The position numbers were made by a program, and so were the translations under genes. Of a stretch of DNA of 7,319 nucleotides, positions 6,020 through 7,319 are shown one piece after another (position 1 is the stretch's first letter; each line of letters opens with the position of its first letter). The DNA is from Nocardia sp. (GTDB lineage Bacteria > Actinomycetota > Actinomycetes > Mycobacteriales > Mycobacteriaceae), in NCBI GenBank assembly GCA_017354515.1, contig JAFMQT010000223.1, forward strand, positions 1 through 7,319. Direction: 5' to 3'. Under the pieces are notes generated by a model. The model saw nothing but the letters and a program-made list of their open reading frames with translations. It had not been told where the DNA came from and searched no databases.

Positions 6020-7273
6020 ATGGCCTGGCTCGAGCGCGAGTTCATCGCCGTACCGGACGGCCACAAGGAGCAATTGGTCTACAAGTGGCCCGATCTGACC
6101 ATCCGCCGCTACAGCCGGGTGATCGTCAATGCTGACCAGATCGCGATGTTCGTCAAATCCGGCCGGGTCGTCACCACCCTGGGCCCGGGACGTCATCGGG
6201 TCGACGCGGACGAACTGCCGGGGCTGGGTGCCCTGATCGACAAGGTGACCGGGAACAACGCCTACCGTGCGGAGCTCTACTTCATCTCCACGCGGGAAGT
6301 TCCCGGCCGGAAATTCGGCGGCCGGCTCGACGATATCGCCGACCCGGCCAGCGAGCAGGTGGTTACCCTGCGGGTCTTCGGCGAATTCGCACTGGCGGTC
6401 CGCGATCCGCAACAACTGATCACCTCCCTGGTCGGAACCAACGATCTCACCGATCCTGCCGCAATCGCGTCGTGGTCCGCTGACCTGTTGCTCAAATCGA
6501 TGAAGATGGCCGTGTCGCGGGGCATCGCACAGGGTGAATGGCGGATCCTCGGATTGTCCGCGCAGATCGCGTCGATCGAGGCCGCGGTGGTCCGGCAGAC
6601 GAATCTGACCCTCTACGAATACGGGCTCAGGATCGCACGGATGGGCAATTTCGACATCACCCTGGCTCCGGAGGATTCCGAGCGGCTCAAGCGGCTCGCG
6701 AAGGACGTCACCTACATCCGCCTCACCGGTGATTTCCAGCGGTACGCGGCCGGGGAGATGGCGCTGGGGGCCGGTCAGGGAATGGCGCAGGGGCACGGTG
6801 GCGAGGCCGGATTCCTGGGTGCGGCACTGGGACTCAACGCTCTGAACAGTCAGGCCCACCTGGCGAATCTGACACCTCCGGAGTCCGGTGGGCCCGCGGC
6901 ACAGCCGGTGCCGTGGGCACGAACCTCACCCCAGCCGGAGACGGTGCACGCCGAGGCCGACCACAGCGAACCGGCCGAGTCCCCGGCAGCGGACTCCGAT
7001 CCCGCCATCGCCCCGCCCGCGCGGCCACCGATCGCGATTCCGCAGCCCGAGACCTCTACTCGACCTTCGGAAACCACTGCGGCACAAACCACTTCACCGG
7101 CCGGTGAGACCGCGTGCCCGGCCTGCGCGAAGGTAAATCCCGACGCCGCACGCTTTTGCATGCACTGCGGTGCCCGGCTGATCGCACCGCCACGGCACTG
7201 TATCGAATGCGGAACCGAACTGCCCTCGACCGCGCGTTTCTGCGGTGACTGCGGAACGCGCGCGCCGGGTTGA
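6020..7273 (+). CDS. SPFH/Band 7 (virion-core-like) protein with C-terminal double zinc ribbon
   Basis: This is a 417-residue protein with no signal peptide or membrane segment. Residues about 5-240 form an SPFH domain of the soluble virion-core-like type: a VPDGHKEQLVYKWP opening, GRVVTTLGPGRH (48-59), AELYFISTREVPGRKFGG (84-101), and VTLRVFGEFALAVRDP (115-130). A Gly-rich patch (245-275) and a Pro/Ala/Glu linker (about 285-362) lead to two knuckles: C366/C369 with C380/C383, and C394/C397 with C408/C411. Eight cysteines in four CxxC pairs would bind two metal ions, most likely zinc. The closest well-known analogue is Bacillus subtilis YdjI, an SPFH protein with a zinc ribbon that helps place a PspA protein at the membrane during envelope stress; similarity in role is inferred, not shown. 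It probably oligomerises and may recruit partners to the inner membrane face. It is divergent from ansP, sharing a regulatory region with dyads. No PspA or TPM-domain partner is visible in the window. Confidence 0.9.
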   Translation: MAWLEREFIAVPDGHKEQLVYKWPDLTIRRYSRVIVNADQIAMFVKSGRVVTTLGPGRHRVDADELPGLGALIDKVTGNNAYRAELYFISTREVPGRKFGGRLDDIADPASEQVVTLRVFGEFALAVRDPQQLITSLVGTNDLTDPAAIASWSADLLLKSMKMAVSRGIAQGEWRILGLSAQIASIEAAVVRQTNLTLYEYGLRIARMGNFDITLAPEDSERLKRLAKDVTYIRLTGDFQRYAAGEMALGAGQGMAQGHGGEAGFLGAALGLNALNSQAHLANLTPPESGGPAAQPVPWARTSPQPETVHAEADHSEPAESPAADSDPAIAPPARPPIAIPQPETSTRPSETTAAQTTSPAGETACPACAKVNPDAARFCMHCGARLIAPPRHCIECGTELPSTARFCGDCGTRAPG

Positions 7274-7276
7274 GCA

Positions 7277-7319
7277 CTACTTGGCGGTAAGAGAACGGGT
7301 GCGCCCGAGGCGGTTTACG
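7277..7319 (-). CDS. Possible C-terminal end of a convergent gene (cut by right edge)
   Basis: A minus-strand frame enters from the right edge, is open for 13 codons (VNRLGRTRSLTAK) and stops with TAG at 7277-7279, three bases after the SPFH stop. Third codon positions are mostly G or C, as in the neighbours. The piece is too short to recognise a family; it could equally be non-coding sequence. Longer flanking sequence would settle it. Confidence 0.3.
   Translation of the reverse strand, partial: VNRLGRTRSLTAK

Noticed and set aside
5891..6859. Minus-strand open frame of 322 codons opposite the SPFH gene
   Set aside because: Its opposite strand encodes a convincing SPFH domain with a good ribosome binding site; this frame shows no family features and starts in the middle of the SPFH gene.

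Overview
The window is GC-rich with strongly GC-biased third codon positions. It carries protein families typical of Mycobacteriales: PknG with a rubredoxin motif, a DUF1707 membrane protein and an actinobacterial asparagine permease. A Nocardia-like or related mycolic-acid actinomycete is the likeliest source; this is inferred from protein content, since no rRNA or marker gene is present.

Layout, left to right. (1) Positions 1-430, minus strand: N-terminal part of an unrecognised conserved-looking protein that runs off the left edge, preceded by two small adjacent palindromes (460-481). (2) 518-1237, minus: a MerR-family regulator reading towards gene 1. (3) 1369-1734, plus: a small DUF1707 two-helix membrane protein, divergent from the MerR gene and probably leaderless. 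(4) 1749-4067, minus: a complete PknG-type Ser/Thr kinase (rubredoxin, kinase and TPR), convergent with gene 3. (5) 4206-5822, minus: an AnsP-like L-asparagine permease directly upstream of pknG, separated from it by two tandem hairpins. (6) 5823-6019: a divergent intergenic region with a good sigma-70-type promoter for ansP and several dyads. (7) 6020-7273, plus: a cytosolic SPFH (Band 7, virion-core-like) protein with two C-terminal zinc-ribbon knuckles. (8) 7277-7319, minus: the possible last 13 codons of a convergent gene that enters from the right edge.

The most interesting feature is the neighbourhood of pknG. In mycobacteria PknG is encoded with GlnX and GlnH, a membrane protein and a lipoprotein that sense amino acids, and it controls glutamate and TCA flux through GarA. 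Here no glnX or glnH is present inside the window. The kinase instead sits directly downstream of an asparagine permease gene, which in turn is divergent from a membrane-stress-type SPFH protein. A working hypothesis is an asparagine uptake and nitrogen-signalling locus in which this PknG copy is not tied to the usual sensor pair. All catalytic and metal-binding residues of PknG that I can check are intact. I see no CRISPR array, tRNA, rRNA, insertion sequence or phage gene.
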